Counted from the stretch's first letter, positions 1-6,972 are shown. The stretch: 17,791 nucleotides of DNA from Myroides sp. (GCA_018384465.1 JAHAYQ010000175.1:1-17791), one strand, 5' to 3'. Notes: generated from the letters alone by a model not told the origin. Numbers and translations are program-made.

Positions 1-1113
1 TCGGATTGGTTCTCCCAATTCATTTTCAGACAATACCACGTTGTATCCTACCATTACCGTTGCTAAAGTTGCAGCAGCAGAGGCAGAGCTAAGACCGAAA
101 ATGATTCCGCCTTCGGGTTTTGTAAACTTAAAGGTTTTTTGAGTAGCCATAGCAGCCAAGTACTTTCCACCGATCGAACAAGCAATCATTACAAGTGCCA
201 CGATTATGGTATCCCAACTTTTAAAGAAGACAGAAAAATCGATAATCATTCCTACACTAATCAAGAAAAACGGAATGAATATGGCGTTACCTACAAATTC
301 AATTCGGTTCATTAACGATGAGGTGTGCGGAATTAATCTGTTTAATGCCAATCCGGCAAGGAAGGCGCCAATAATGGCTTCAACTCCTGCTAATTCGGCA
401 AAGAGTGATGCCAAATAAATCATGACTAAAACAAAGATATATTGCGAAATTTTATCGTCGACCTTTTTAAAGAACCAACGTCCGATGATAGGGAAAATAA
501 GCAAAACAACCAATCCAAAAACAACGACTGACACTCCTAATTTTAACCAAAATTCTTGTCCAACTTCGCCTTGAGACATGCCCACTACCGCAGCTAAAAC
601 CAATAACGCCAAAATATCGGTAATCATGGTTCCACCTACTGTAACGTTGACCGATCTGTTTTTAGTAATACCAAATTTGCTCAATAATGGATAAGCAATC
701 AACGTATGAGACGAAAATAAACTGGCGAATAATAAAGATGTTAATACATTGAAGTTAAGTAGAAAATGGGCACAAACGTATCCTAAAATAAATGGAAATA
801 AGAAAGTGTATAAACCAAAGCCCAAACTTTTCCATTTGTTTTTTTTAAAATCGCCCATATCAATCTCCAAACCAGCCAAAAACATAATATACAGTAAGCC
901 CGTTGTACCCGTAACCACAATGTTGCTATCGCGTGCCAATACATTAAAGCCATGCGGACCTATAACAGCACCAGCAATAATTAAACCTATTAAATGTGGT
1001 ACTTTAATCTTGTTTAGCAACAGCGGTGCCGCCAAAATGATAATTAATAATATAAGGAATTTCAGTACCGGATCTTCGATCGGTAAACTGGTATTTAAAC
1101 TAAGTAACAACAT
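1..1113 (-). CDS. Cation:proton antiporter, CPA2/Kef type (partial, C-terminus off the window)
   Basis: Reading the minus strand from ATG at 1113 gives 371 codons without a stop, running off the left edge. The protein is almost entirely hydrophobic helices and carries family signatures: GLIIAGAVIGPHGF (residues 43-56), FLAGLEIDM (78-86), SSHTLIAYP (134-142), GGTMITD (160-166) and GAFLAGLALNR (249-259). These fit the Na+/H+ exchanger domain of monovalent cation:proton antiporter-2 proteins, which exchange K+ or Na+ for H+ across the inner membrane. D166 in the TMITD motif is the likely ion-binding acid; the double acid of electrogenic relatives is not present, so a KefB/KefC-like or electroneutral mode is an inference. 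The start lies 7 bases after the stop of the upstream lipoprotein gene, which suggests one transcript. Relatives often carry a C-terminal regulatory domain, which would be outside the window. Family assignment is firm; the ion is unknown. Confidence 0.9.
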   Translation of the reverse strand, partial: MLLLSLNTSLPIEDPVLKFLILLIIILAAPLLLNKIKVPHLIGLIIAGAVIGPHGFNVLARDSNIVVTGTTGLLYIMFLAGLEIDMGDFKKNKWKSLGFGLYTFLFPFILGYVCAHFLLNFNVLTSLLFASLFSSHTLIAYPLLSKFGITKNRSVNVTVGGTMITDILALLVLAAVVGMSQGEVGQEFWLKLGVSVVVFGLVVLLIFPIIGRWFFKKVDDKISQYIFVLVMIYLASLFAELAGVEAIIGAFLAGLALNRLIPHTSSLMNRIEFVGNAIFIPFFLISVGMIIDFSVFFKSWDTIIVALVMIACSIGGKYLAAMATQKTFKFTKPEGGIIFGLSSASAAATLATVMVGYNVVLSENELGEPIR

Positions 1114-1120
1114 GATTTTT

Positions 1121-1687
1121 CTATTGGTTAGTGATTTTGGTTAACTCTACCGTAAATTTTGCTGAGCATTTGCCGTTTACGCTCACTGTTCTGTATCCGC
1201 TGATTTTATTTGTAGACATTTCGTTTAAAAATACTTTCATGTCAACAAATTTTTGGGAAGTAGAATCGGTTGCGAAATGCAGCGCAATCTGGCTGTCGGT
1301 ATACGTGCCTTTATACACCCTAATAGTATCTCTTTTGTTGTACACATTAACCAATAAATTCAACGAATCTTTAGTAAATTGCCATTGATCGGTACGAACA
1401 TCGCCAATAACGTACTCACTGCAGTTGGTTTCAACACATACAATTTTACTGTTCCAATGACCAATGATTTCATCGGGCCAAGCGTTTATTTTTACAATAC
1501 TGTCTTGAATTTTTAAGCTGTCTCTCATATTTAGCAAAGAAAGATATTCGGCTTCTTTAGCTTGGAAAAGTAACTCTTTACGGTTTAATTCCGCTTCGCG
1601 TTGCATTAATTGTTTTTCTTTGGTATTGTCGCACGCATATAAGAGCGATACACCAGCAACAACAAATAGTAAATTTTTCTTAATCAT
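1121..1687 (-). CDS. Small lipoprotein of unknown function, with an N-terminal coiled coil
   Basis: A 188-residue protein beginning MIKKNLLFVVAGVSLLYAC, a clear type II signal peptide with lipobox LYAC and lipidated Cys19. Residues about 22-50 are rich in Glu, Lys, Arg and Gln with a heptad-like pattern (short coiled coil). Residues 70-188 form a beta-rich soluble domain starting PDEIIGHWNSKIVC, with a cysteine pair C84/C89 and a further Cys at 174. It is probably anchored in the outer or inner membrane and faces the periplasm. It shares a transcript with the antiporter gene downstream (7-base gap), so a role in envelope or ion homeostasis is possible but unproven. I do not recognise a characterised family; the 'GxW...C...C' pattern resembles lipocalin-like hypothetical lipoproteins of Flavobacteria. 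Plus-strand open frames over this gene are shadows. Confidence 0.8.
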   Translation of the reverse strand: MIKKNLLFVVAGVSLLYACDNTKEKQLMQREAELNRKELLFQAKEAEYLSLLNMRDSLKIQDSIVKINAWPDEIIGHWNSKIVCVETNCSEYVIGDVRTDQWQFTKDSLNLLVNVYNKRDTIRVYKGTYTDSQIALHFATDSTSQKFVDMKVFLNEMSTNKISGYRTVSVNGKCSAKFTVELTKITNQ

Positions 1688-1716
1688 ATTTTTTTAATTA
1701 TGTGGTACGTTTATTA

Positions 1717-1724
1717 CAAATATA
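1717..1724 (-). promoter_or_regulatory. Candidate -7 promoter element of the lipoprotein-antiporter unit
   Basis: Read on the minus strand this is TATATTTG, an exact match to the Bacteroidetes -7 consensus TAnnTTTG, 30 bases before the lipoprotein start codon. No good TTTG -33 element sits at the usual 19-base spacing, so the call rests on the -7 box alone. The AT-rich base composition makes chance matches possible. Confidence 0.4.
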
Positions 1725-1782
1725 AAATAAATTAGCTGTATTACTGGTCTGCTTTTTGATGAAAGAATAAAAAAGAAATCAT

Positions 1783-2421
1783 ATGAAGAACTCTTTACTT
1801 ATTTTACTTATGATGGTGTGTTTTGGTAGCAACGCGCAAATTGAAACAGATGAGTTAGCCATTACATTGGGCGTGTCAGCGATGCCGCTATTTAACGACC
1901 ACAACGCAGCATTTGATATGAGTGTACGCTATTACCTTACCGATCAGTTTTCTATAGGAGGAAATTTTTATACTTCAAGTCCGAGATTTACCCACGGTTT
2001 TGGGTTTGCTACCGATAGAACCTTAATAAATATGTATGCGATAAGTGTTCCTTTGCAATATGAGGTGATTAATGCAAATAAATTTTCGTTAGGGTTTGGT
2101 TTTTCAAACGGTGTTCTTATCAACGTTTTGCGAGATCGCAATGAAACTACTCCTCAAGACTATTGGGATTCAGATACGGGAATAGGCACATCGTGGGACG
2201 TACCTTTAAAACTTGGAACAAATACTTTTTATGTTGTAACTCCGTATGCCGAGGCTTCGTATAAATTACTTTCTTTAGACAGATCCGAAGATTTATCCTT
2301 GTTTCTTACTGGTAAGGCAGGCTATCAAAATGTATTAGGAAGCGGAAGTTTTTCCAAGGCGAAAGATTTTACAGATTATATAATTTCAATAGGTATTACC
2401 ATTAAAGGTACCACTAAGTGA
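1783..2421 (+). CDS. Small outer-membrane beta-barrel protein
   Basis: A 212-residue protein with a Sec signal peptide (MKNSLLILLMMVCFGSNAQ, cleavage probably after SNA or AQ). The mature part alternates polar and hydrophobic residues in stretches typical of transmembrane beta strands (MSVRYYLTDQFSIGGNFY; FSLGFGFSNGVLINVL; FYVVTPYAEASYKLL; LFLTGKAGYQNVLG) and ends in a strand, IISIGITIKGTTK. The length is near that of 8-stranded OmpW/OmpA-like barrels of Bacteroidetes, so an outer-membrane location is likely. It stands alone, divergent from the lipoprotein gene. It could be a porin-like or structural barrel; no ligand-binding motif can be named. The start is the ATG in front of the signal peptide; an A-rich stretch precedes it rather than a Shine-Dalgarno site, as usual in this phylum. 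Confidence 0.75.
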   Translation: MKNSLLILLMMVCFGSNAQIETDELAITLGVSAMPLFNDHNAAFDMSVRYYLTDQFSIGGNFYTSSPRFTHGFGFATDRTLINMYAISVPLQYEVINANKFSLGFGFSNGVLINVLRDRNETTPQDYWDSDTGIGTSWDVPLKLGTNTFYVVTPYAEASYKLLSLDRSEDLSLFLTGKAGYQNVLGSGSFSKAKDFTDYIISIGITIKGTTK

Positions 2422-2542
2422 TATTTGTTGTTTTAGCATTGAAAAGGAAATTGATACGACTGTAGAAGGATCTCTTTGTTAATTCTGTAACGCACTACAC
2501 GTTAAAAAGAAGTTAAACAATAGGGCTAACTGACATATATCA

Positions 2543-2550
2543 TAGTTTTG
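2543..2550 (+). promoter_or_regulatory. Candidate -7 promoter element of the 597-residue gene
   Basis: TAGTTTTG matches the Bacteroidetes -7 consensus TAnnTTTG exactly. Transcription would begin at about 2554-2557, at the first arm of the inverted repeat described next. No convincing -33 TTTG lies 19 bases upstream. Confidence 0.4.
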
Positions 2551-2604
2551 ATCCGCTAAAAAAACAAAATTCGCTTTTTAACTATTTATAATTATTTAGC
2601 GGAT
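2551..2604 (+). promoter_or_regulatory. Inverted repeat enclosing the 5' leader and start codon of the 597-residue gene
   Basis: ATCCGCTAAA (2551-2560) and TTTAGCGGAT (2595-2604) are perfect 10-base inverted repeats separated by 34 AT-rich bases. The second arm includes the first two bases of the ATG at 2603. In RNA the arms could pair and occlude the start codon. In DNA the two arms, about four helical turns apart, could be operator half-sites. Which of these applies, if either, cannot be told from the sequence. Confidence 0.45.
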
Positions 2605-4396
2605 GTCTGTTTTAAATCCACATACTTTTCATATTCCCGTTATGGGCTTGTCTTATACCATTGATAGTCCCATTCGCGTAGCCCATTTAGGAATTTCGTC
2701 CGTTGTTTCAATTACCGACGACGAACTTACCGAACGCATGCGTGCCTTTTATTGTAAAAAGTTCTTATTACCCTATCAAGAAATTACTAAAAAATGTTCC
2801 GATTATCGTGCCGAACGCATCAAAGAATATTTGAATATGCTTCATACTGTAGTTACTGATAAAGTACAACAATTTAAGGAAGATTTGGTGGCCAATAAGT
2901 CAACTTTAGAACATTACGTTTCATTATTGCCCGATGCTTCAGAATTAAAAAACAATTTGCAAAAATTTGTTGAAGAAGGAGTACAGGCGAAAGAACAATT
3001 AAAAAAATACCTGACCGATTATTTTGTTCCCGGCGCTATTGATGTGAATATTATGACCAAAGTAGACAAGGAAAATTACAAAGGCGACCAACAATTACCA
3101 GTAACGTTTAATGATGCCCATGCTTCGCTTCGCGGTTTCGCAGAAAGTAATTTGAATGCTGCTGTGGTGCTTTCTGCCGGAATGAATCCAAGATTGTATA
3201 GTTATTTTGAGCAATTTCCGGTTTTTTACCCCGATGCTGAAGGTGGTCTGCAGAAAAGAATCATTTTAAAAGTAAGCGATTTTCGTTCGGCAATGATTCA
3301 GGGTAATTTTTTAGCAAAAAAGGGACTTTGGGTTTCGGAATACCGGATAGAATCAGGTTTAAATTGTGGTGGCCACGCCTTTGCTACCGATGGTTATTTG
3401 TTAGGACCTATTTTAGAAGAGTTTAAAACCAAGAAAGATCAATTGATAGAATCGGCACATGACTTGATGGTTAAAGCGTTAGAAGCTAAAAATCTTCCTG
3501 TACCTAAAGCGCCTTTACCGTTAAAAATAACAGCACAAGGCGGTGTAGGAACCGCAGAAGAACATCAGTTTTTATTGAAACACTATGAGTTAGATTCTGT
3601 AGGGTGGGGGTCGCCTTTTTTATTAGTGCCCGAAGCTACATCTGTTGATGAAGAAACCCGTAATTTATTAGCAAAAAGTAACGAAGATGATTTTTATCTG
3701 AGCAATATTTCGCCTTTGGGCGTTCCGTTTAATACCGTTAAAGGAATGAGCAACGATTTTTGGAAAGATAAACGTATTAACGCCAACAAAGCTGGGAGTT
3801 CGTGTCCCAAGAAGTTTTTAGCACTTAATAAAGAGTACGATCCGCAAGGAATGTGTACGGCATCAAAAAAATATCAGGATATCAAATTAGCAGCATTAGA
3901 TAAAGAAAAGAACGATCTTCCCGAAGCCATCATCGCACAACAAAAAGCAGCTATTTATGAGAAAGCTTGTTTATGTGTAGGTTTAGCAAATGCTTCTTAT
4001 CTGGAAAACGGAATGGAAATTAAAGGTCAACAGCAAGGTGTGGTTATTTGTCCAGGGCCAAATTTAGCATACTTTAATAAAATTACATCACTAAGCGATA
4101 TGGTACAACATATTTACGGAAAAATAAATCTTCTTACTGTTACCAACCGCCCGCATGTTTTTATTAAGGAATTACAAATGTATGTAAACCATTTGCAGAA
4201 GGCAGTAACTGATTGCTCGGGTGTTATGACCGCTTTACAACAAAAGAAGTGGACAGCGTTTAAAAGTAATTTACAGTCAGGAATTGATTATTACCAAGAT
4301 TTATTTCAACAAAGCACTTTTTTTATAGATGAGAAAAAACAGCTTCAACAACAATTGAATGATTACCGATTACAAGTAGCGGGAATAGAGATATAG
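2603..4396 (+). CDS. Divergent nitronate monooxygenase/FabK-like flavin-barrel protein with added Cys-rich region
   Basis: A 597-residue soluble protein without signal peptide. Several segments resemble FMN-dependent TIM barrels of the nitronate monooxygenase/enoyl reductase FabK group: an N-terminal strand MGLSYTIDSPIRVAHLGISS (14-33), ESGLNCGGHAF (250-260, compare the family's EAGGH motif), KITAQGGVGTAEE (308-320, a phosphate-binding-type glycine loop) and GWGSPFLLVPEA (334-345, compare 'GTRFLATPE'). A helical, charged insert (about 55-145) interrupts the barrel. The region 395-485 is unusual and holds C401, C418, C456, C458 and C483, a plausible iron-sulfur or metal site. The C-terminus (515-595) is helical. 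This suggests a flavin- and perhaps iron-sulfur-dependent oxidoreductase, but the substrate is unknown and the assignment is from motif likeness only. The gene stands alone; the start is fixed by the ATG in the inverted repeat, with M14 as a fallback start. Confidence 0.55.
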   Translation: MSVLNPHTFHIPVMGLSYTIDSPIRVAHLGISSVVSITDDELTERMRAFYCKKFLLPYQEITKKCSDYRAERIKEYLNMLHTVVTDKVQQFKEDLVANKSTLEHYVSLLPDASELKNNLQKFVEEGVQAKEQLKKYLTDYFVPGAIDVNIMTKVDKENYKGDQQLPVTFNDAHASLRGFAESNLNAAVVLSAGMNPRLYSYFEQFPVFYPDAEGGLQKRIILKVSDFRSAMIQGNFLAKKGLWVSEYRIESGLNCGGHAFATDGYLLGPILEEFKTKKDQLIESAHDLMVKALEAKNLPVPKAPLPLKITAQGGVGTAEEHQFLLKHYELDSVGWGSPFLLVPEATSVDEETRNLLAKSNEDDFYLSNISPLGVPFNTVKGMSNDFWKDKRINANKAGSSCPKKFLALNKEYDPQGMCTASKKYQDIKLAALDKEKNDLPEAIIAQQKAAIYEKACLCVGLANASYLENGMEIKGQQQGVVICPGPNLAYFNKITSLSDMVQHIYGKINLLTVTNRPHVFIKELQMYVNHLQKAVTDCSGVMTALQQKKWTAFKSNLQSGIDYYQDLFQQSTFFIDEKKQLQQQLNDYRLQVAGIEI

Positions 4397-4418
4397 AGCT
4401 TATTTACACTTTTTAAAC

Positions 4419-4550
4419 CACATAGATCTTTATTAAGATTTCATAGATTACCTTTGGTAATACACCGAGTTAAGCTATATTTTATCCAAGATAAAAACTA
4501 TCTAAAAGCTTAGATTAAATATAGGTTAAAAATATCTATTTATCTATGTG
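4419..4550. repeat. AT-rich intergenic repeat-like element bounded by CACATAGAT / ATCTATGTG
   Basis: The 267-base gap 4397-4663 contains no gene. CACATAGAT (4419-4427) recurs inverted as ATCTATGTG (4542-4550), with further CATAGAT and TATCTAT motifs and a small hairpin ATTACC-TTT-GGTAAT (4447-4461) inside. Intergenic elements rich in 'aaacCACATAG ... CTATGTGttt' are, as far as I recall, dispersed in Flavobacterium genomes, so this may be one copy. Only one copy lies in this window, so its repetitive nature is an inference. Confidence 0.4.
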
Positions 4551-4607
4551 TTTTGTTATTATTGTGTTTAATCACTTCATAATTAAAGAACGATAGATTG
4601 TAAACGT

Positions 4608-4638
4608 TTTCTAATTTTTTATAAATAATGTATCTTTG
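4608..4638 (+). promoter_or_regulatory. Candidate promoter of the SPFH-stalk-like gene
   Basis: TATCTTTG (4631-4638) matches the Bacteroidetes -7 consensus TAnnTTTG exactly, and TTTC (4608-4611) sits at the expected 19-base spacing as a 3-of-4 match to the -33 TTTG. Transcription would start near 4645, giving a leader of about 20 bases before the ATG at 4664. Confidence 0.5.
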
Positions 4639-4663
4639 ATACGATTTAAAAAAAAAGAATATT

Positions 4664-5062
4664 ATGAGAAACAGTAAAGCACTTGTTGGCATTGTTGCCG
4701 CAGTAGGAATTTTAATCATTGTATTAATGTTTGGGTTGCCTTTATATAATGTATGGCAACAAGAAATGGCAGGAAAAGCAGAAATGGCAAAAGCCGAACA
4801 AAATCGTAAAATTTTAATAGAAGAAGCCCGTGCCCGTTTAGAAGCAGAAAAGCTGAATGCCCAAGCCGAAGTAGAACGCGCCAAAGGAATGGCAGAAGCA
4901 ATGAAATTAGAAAACGGTACCTTAAACAGTACTTACAACCAATACCTATTTATTAGAACCTTAGAAAAATTGGCTGATAAAGGTGATTTACCGCAAATCA
5001 TCTATATGCCATCAGAAGGTTTGGTACCGGTATTAGATGTAAGTAAAAAAATGGAACAATAA
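4664..5062 (+). CDS. Membrane-anchored coiled-coil protein resembling the C-terminal part of SPFH/prohibitin proteins
   Basis: A 132-residue protein. Residues 8-26 form one membrane helix (ALVGIVAAVGILIIVLMFG), with the rest probably on one side of the membrane. Residues 33-83 are an Ala/Glu/Lys-rich coiled coil (EMAGKAEMAKAEQ; ARARLEAEKLNAQAEVERAK), and residues 93-126 (YLFIRTLEKLADKGDLPQII, then YMPSEGLVPVLDV) resemble the tail of stomatin/prohibitin/HflC-type proteins, where the coiled coil is followed by a short 'IIYLPSEG.LPILD' tail. The globular SPFH domain that normally lies between the membrane helix and the coiled coil is missing: the helix joins the coiled coil directly. It may oligomerise or pair with full-length SPFH proteins, but this is inference. 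The gene has its own promoter candidate and ends at a terminator, so it is monocistronic. Confidence 0.65.
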   Translation: MRNSKALVGIVAAVGILIIVLMFGLPLYNVWQQEMAGKAEMAKAEQNRKILIEEARARLEAEKLNAQAEVERAKGMAEAMKLENGTLNSTYNQYLFIRTLEKLADKGDLPQIIYMPSEGLVPVLDVSKKMEQ

Positions 5063-5093
5063 AAAAATGCAGAATTTAGGTTCTGCATTTTTT
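5062..5093. terminator. Bidirectional intrinsic terminator between convergent genes
   Basis: AAATGCAGAA (5065-5074) and TTCTGCATTT (5081-5090) form a perfect 10-bp stem with a 6-base loop; flanking A and T runs extend it to about 13 bp and give a U tract in either direction. It lies between the stop at 5060-5062 on the plus strand and the stop at 5094-5092 on the minus strand, so it can end both transcripts. The minus-strand stop codon abuts or overlaps the T run. Confidence 0.85.
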
Positions 5094-5481
5094 ATGGCTT
5101 TAATCTTACGATAAACGCATCAGGGTACTCTTTACTGATTTTTTTAAGAAGATGTTCCGCTTCAATTTTGTGTTTGAAATTACCAACCACCACTTTAAAT
5201 TTTGGATTTGCAAAAATAATAGTCGCATCGATCAGTGGGTTTTTAGAAGTGAACTCCTTATATATCTCTTCAGCTTCTTCTTTCAATCCATTTTTTAGTT
5301 GTACCGAATAATTAGTGTATAAAGAAAATTGGTTGTTTTGACTCATTTTACGTTCTAACAACTGATCTATGGTCTGCTGATCTTTATTTTCAATAACATT
5401 TATTTGCGCTGTAGAATCTTGAATTGCGAAAAATGTTAAAATAAATATAATAAAAACCCTATAACTTCTTAATTTATTCAT
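5092..5481 (-). CDS. Small secreted SPOR-domain-like protein
   Basis: A 129-residue protein with a Sec signal peptide (MNKLRSYRVFIIFILTFFAI followed by QDSTAQ; cleavage near AQ). The mature part matches the layout of a SPOR domain: a strand-helix unit FSLYTNYSVQLKNGLKEEAE (52-71) and a second unit FKVVVGNFKHKIEAEHLLKK (95-114) ending in DAFIVRLKP. SPOR domains bind denuded glycan strands of peptidoglycan, so the protein is probably periplasmic and linked to the cell wall. I chose ATG at 5481 rather than the in-frame TTG at 5502, because the latter would put MFKKLLI before the signal peptide and overlap a promoter -7 element (5500-5507). It is divergent from the respiratory operon, with no evident functional link to it. 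Confidence 0.75.
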   Translation of the reverse strand: MNKLRSYRVFIIFILTFFAIQDSTAQINVIENKDQQTIDQLLERKMSQNNQFSLYTNYSVQLKNGLKEEAEEIYKEFTSKNPLIDATIIFANPKFKVVVGNFKHKIEAEHLLKKISKEYPDAFIVRLKP

Positions 5482-5499
5482 AATGAGTAATTTTTTGAA

Positions 5500-5507
5500 C
5501 AAATTTA
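5500..5507 (-). promoter_or_regulatory. Candidate -7 promoter element of the SPOR gene
   Basis: On the minus strand this reads TAAATTTG, matching TAnnTTTG, and would place the transcript start about 12 bases before the ATG at 5481. It supports the ATG start over the upstream TTG. A matching -33 element was not seen. Confidence 0.35.
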
Positions 5508-5581
5508 AAAAATATCCCCGAATTTGTGCTTTAAGTTTTTATTTAGAATTGTTATAAATTAACTTTTGGTTTTTTTTAGGC

Positions 5582-5612
5582 TTTATTTACTCCGTCTTAT
5601 GTTGTATTTTTG
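5582..5612 (+). promoter_or_regulatory. Candidate promoter of the act-cox operon
   Basis: TATTTTTG (5605-5612) matches the Bacteroidetes -7 consensus TAnnTTTG, and TTTA (5582-5585) lies at exactly 19 bases upstream as a 3-of-4 match to the -33 TTTG. The transcript would start near 5618 and have an 80-base leader before actA, which contains the purine run agaggggg (5654-5661). No operator or riboswitch was recognised in the leader. Confidence 0.5.
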
Positions 5613-5700
5613 TCAAAGTTTATAAATAAGGTAATGACTATTCCTTAGTAAATAGAGGGGGTAATCGAGCCTAAATTAGTTGATAATCATTTTTTTAACT

Positions 5701-6972
5701 ATGAAAAAAGTGGGTAACCATAATTCGTTTTCAAGGATTCTTTTCTTGTGTTTAGCATTCGTGCTAACATTTTCTTCGGCATCTTTTGCGCAAGATGCTG
5801 CAAAAGGTAAAGAGTTGTTTAATTCACAATGTGCGGCGTGTCATAAGTTGGATGCTAATTCTACTGGTCCGGCCTTGCGCGGGATGGCAGATCGTCACCC
5901 AACCGATTGGTTGCATAAGTGGATTAAAGATAGTTCAGGTTTAATTAAATCTGGCGATGCGGCAGCTGTAAAGTTATTTAACGAGTGGAATAAAGTTCCA
6001 ATGAACTCATTCCCTAACTTATCTGATGAAGATATCGATAACATCATCGCGTATACTTCAGAACCAAAACCAGAACCAACTGTTGTTCCAGGAGCTGCTC
6101 AAGCAGGTGGTGCAGGTGCATCAGGTGGTGTTTCTGAAATGTTGGTATTAGGTGGTTTGGTAGTTGTTTTAGCTATGTTAGTAATAATGTTGGTACTAGT
6201 AAGACGCGTACTAAACAAAGTTGCTGATAAAAACAATCTTACTGTTAGCGAAACAAAATCTTTGCCAATTTGGAAAGCATTTGTTAAAAATCAATTCTTA
6301 GTAATTACTTCTGTACTTGCCTTTTTATTAGTAGGAGCTTACTTTGCTTTTGGTTACATGATGCAAATCGGAGTTGATCAAAATTACGAACCAATCCAAC
6401 CAATTCATTTCTCGCACAAAATTCACGCAGGTGAAAACGGTATCGATTGTAAGTACTGTCACTCTTCAGCAAGAACATCAAAAACATCAGGTATTCCTTC
6501 TATGAATGTTTGTATGAACTGTCATAAGAACATTACAGAATTCACAGGAAGTCCAGATTCATTGTACTTAGATTACAGTAAAGAGTTCTACACAGCAGAA
6601 ATTCAAAAAATCTACGATGCAGTAGGTTGGGATGCTGCTACACAATCATACACAGGTAAAGAGAAGCCAGTTAAATGGGTACGTATTCACAATTTACCAG
6701 ATTTTGTGTACTTTAACCACTCTCAACACGTTTCAGTTGCAGGTTTAGAATGTCAAACTTGTCACGGTCCGGTTGAATCTATGGAAATCATGAAACAACA
6801 CTCTCCATTAACAATGGGTTGGTGTATTGAGTGTCACCGTGAAACAGAAGTGAACGTTCAAAACAACGAGTACTACGCTAAAATTCACGAAGAATTATCT
6901 AAAAAGTATGGTGTTGAGAAATTAACAGCAGCACAGTTAGGTGGTTTAGAGTGTGGTAAATGTCACTATTAA
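5701..6972 (+). CDS. actA: Alternative complex III subunit ActA: multihaem cytochrome c with fused monohaem domain
   Basis: A 423-residue protein that passes electrons from the iron-sulfur subunit ActB towards the oxidase. Signal peptide at 1-31 (FSSASFAQ end). Residues 32-125 form a class I monohaem domain with CAACH (44-48) and a likely axial Met101 in VPMNSF. A Pro/Ala/Gly linker leads to membrane helices at about 147-169 and 199-219. The periplasmic pentahaem part has CKYCH (250-254), CMNCH (271-275), CQTCH (351-355), CIECH (375-379) and CGKCH (418-422), with extra His residues (HFSHKIH, FNHSQH) as axial ligands. This makes six haem c sites in total, whereas the core family has five. First gene of the operon, 31 bases before actB. 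I start at ATG 5701, not the in-frame TTG at 5680, because it begins a proper signal peptide. Confidence 0.92.
   Translation: MKKVGNHNSFSRILFLCLAFVLTFSSASFAQDAAKGKELFNSQCAACHKLDANSTGPALRGMADRHPTDWLHKWIKDSSGLIKSGDAAAVKLFNEWNKVPMNSFPNLSDEDIDNIIAYTSEPKPEPTVVPGAAQAGGAGASGGVSEMLVLGGLVVVLAMLVIMLVLVRRVLNKVADKNNLTVSETKSLPIWKAFVKNQFLVITSVLAFLLVGAYFAFGYMMQIGVDQNYEPIQPIHFSHKIHAGENGIDCKYCHSSARTSKTSGIPSMNVCMNCHKNITEFTGSPDSLYLDYSKEFYTAEIQKIYDAVGWDAATQSYTGKEKPVKWVRIHNLPDFVYFNHSQHVSVAGLECQTCHGPVESMEIMKQHSPLTMGWCIECHRETEVNVQNNEYYAKIHEELSKKYGVEKLTAAQLGGLECGKCHY

Noticed and set aside
206..418. Plus-strand open frame of 70 codons
   Set aside because: It lies antisense to the antiporter gene, whose minus-strand translation carries clear family motifs; a shadow frame.
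749..1144. Plus-strand open frame of 131 codons
   Set aside because: Antisense to the antiporter N-terminus and overlapping the lipoprotein end; composition does not resemble a protein family.
4447..4461. ATTACC-TTT-GGTAAT hairpin as a terminator of the 597-residue gene
   Set aside because: No T run follows the 6-bp stem; more likely part of the intergenic repeat-like element.
4540..4884. Minus-strand open frame of 114 codons
   Set aside because: Antisense to the coiled-coil gene, mirroring its Ala/Glu repeats as Ser/Ala/Phe-rich sequence; also crosses that gene's promoter candidate.
5482..5502. TTG start for the SPOR protein giving seven extra residues
   Set aside because: The ATG at 5481 begins a standard signal peptide, and the TTG region overlaps a TAnnTTTG promoter box.
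5627..5647. Short inverted repeat TAAGG / CCTTA in the actA leader as a riboswitch or attenuator
   Set aside because: Only five pairs and no further structure or U tract; too weak to call.
5680..5700. TTG start for ActA giving seven extra residues
   Set aside because: The ATG at 5701 begins a regular signal peptide; the preceding residues (MIIIFLT) look like untranslated leader.
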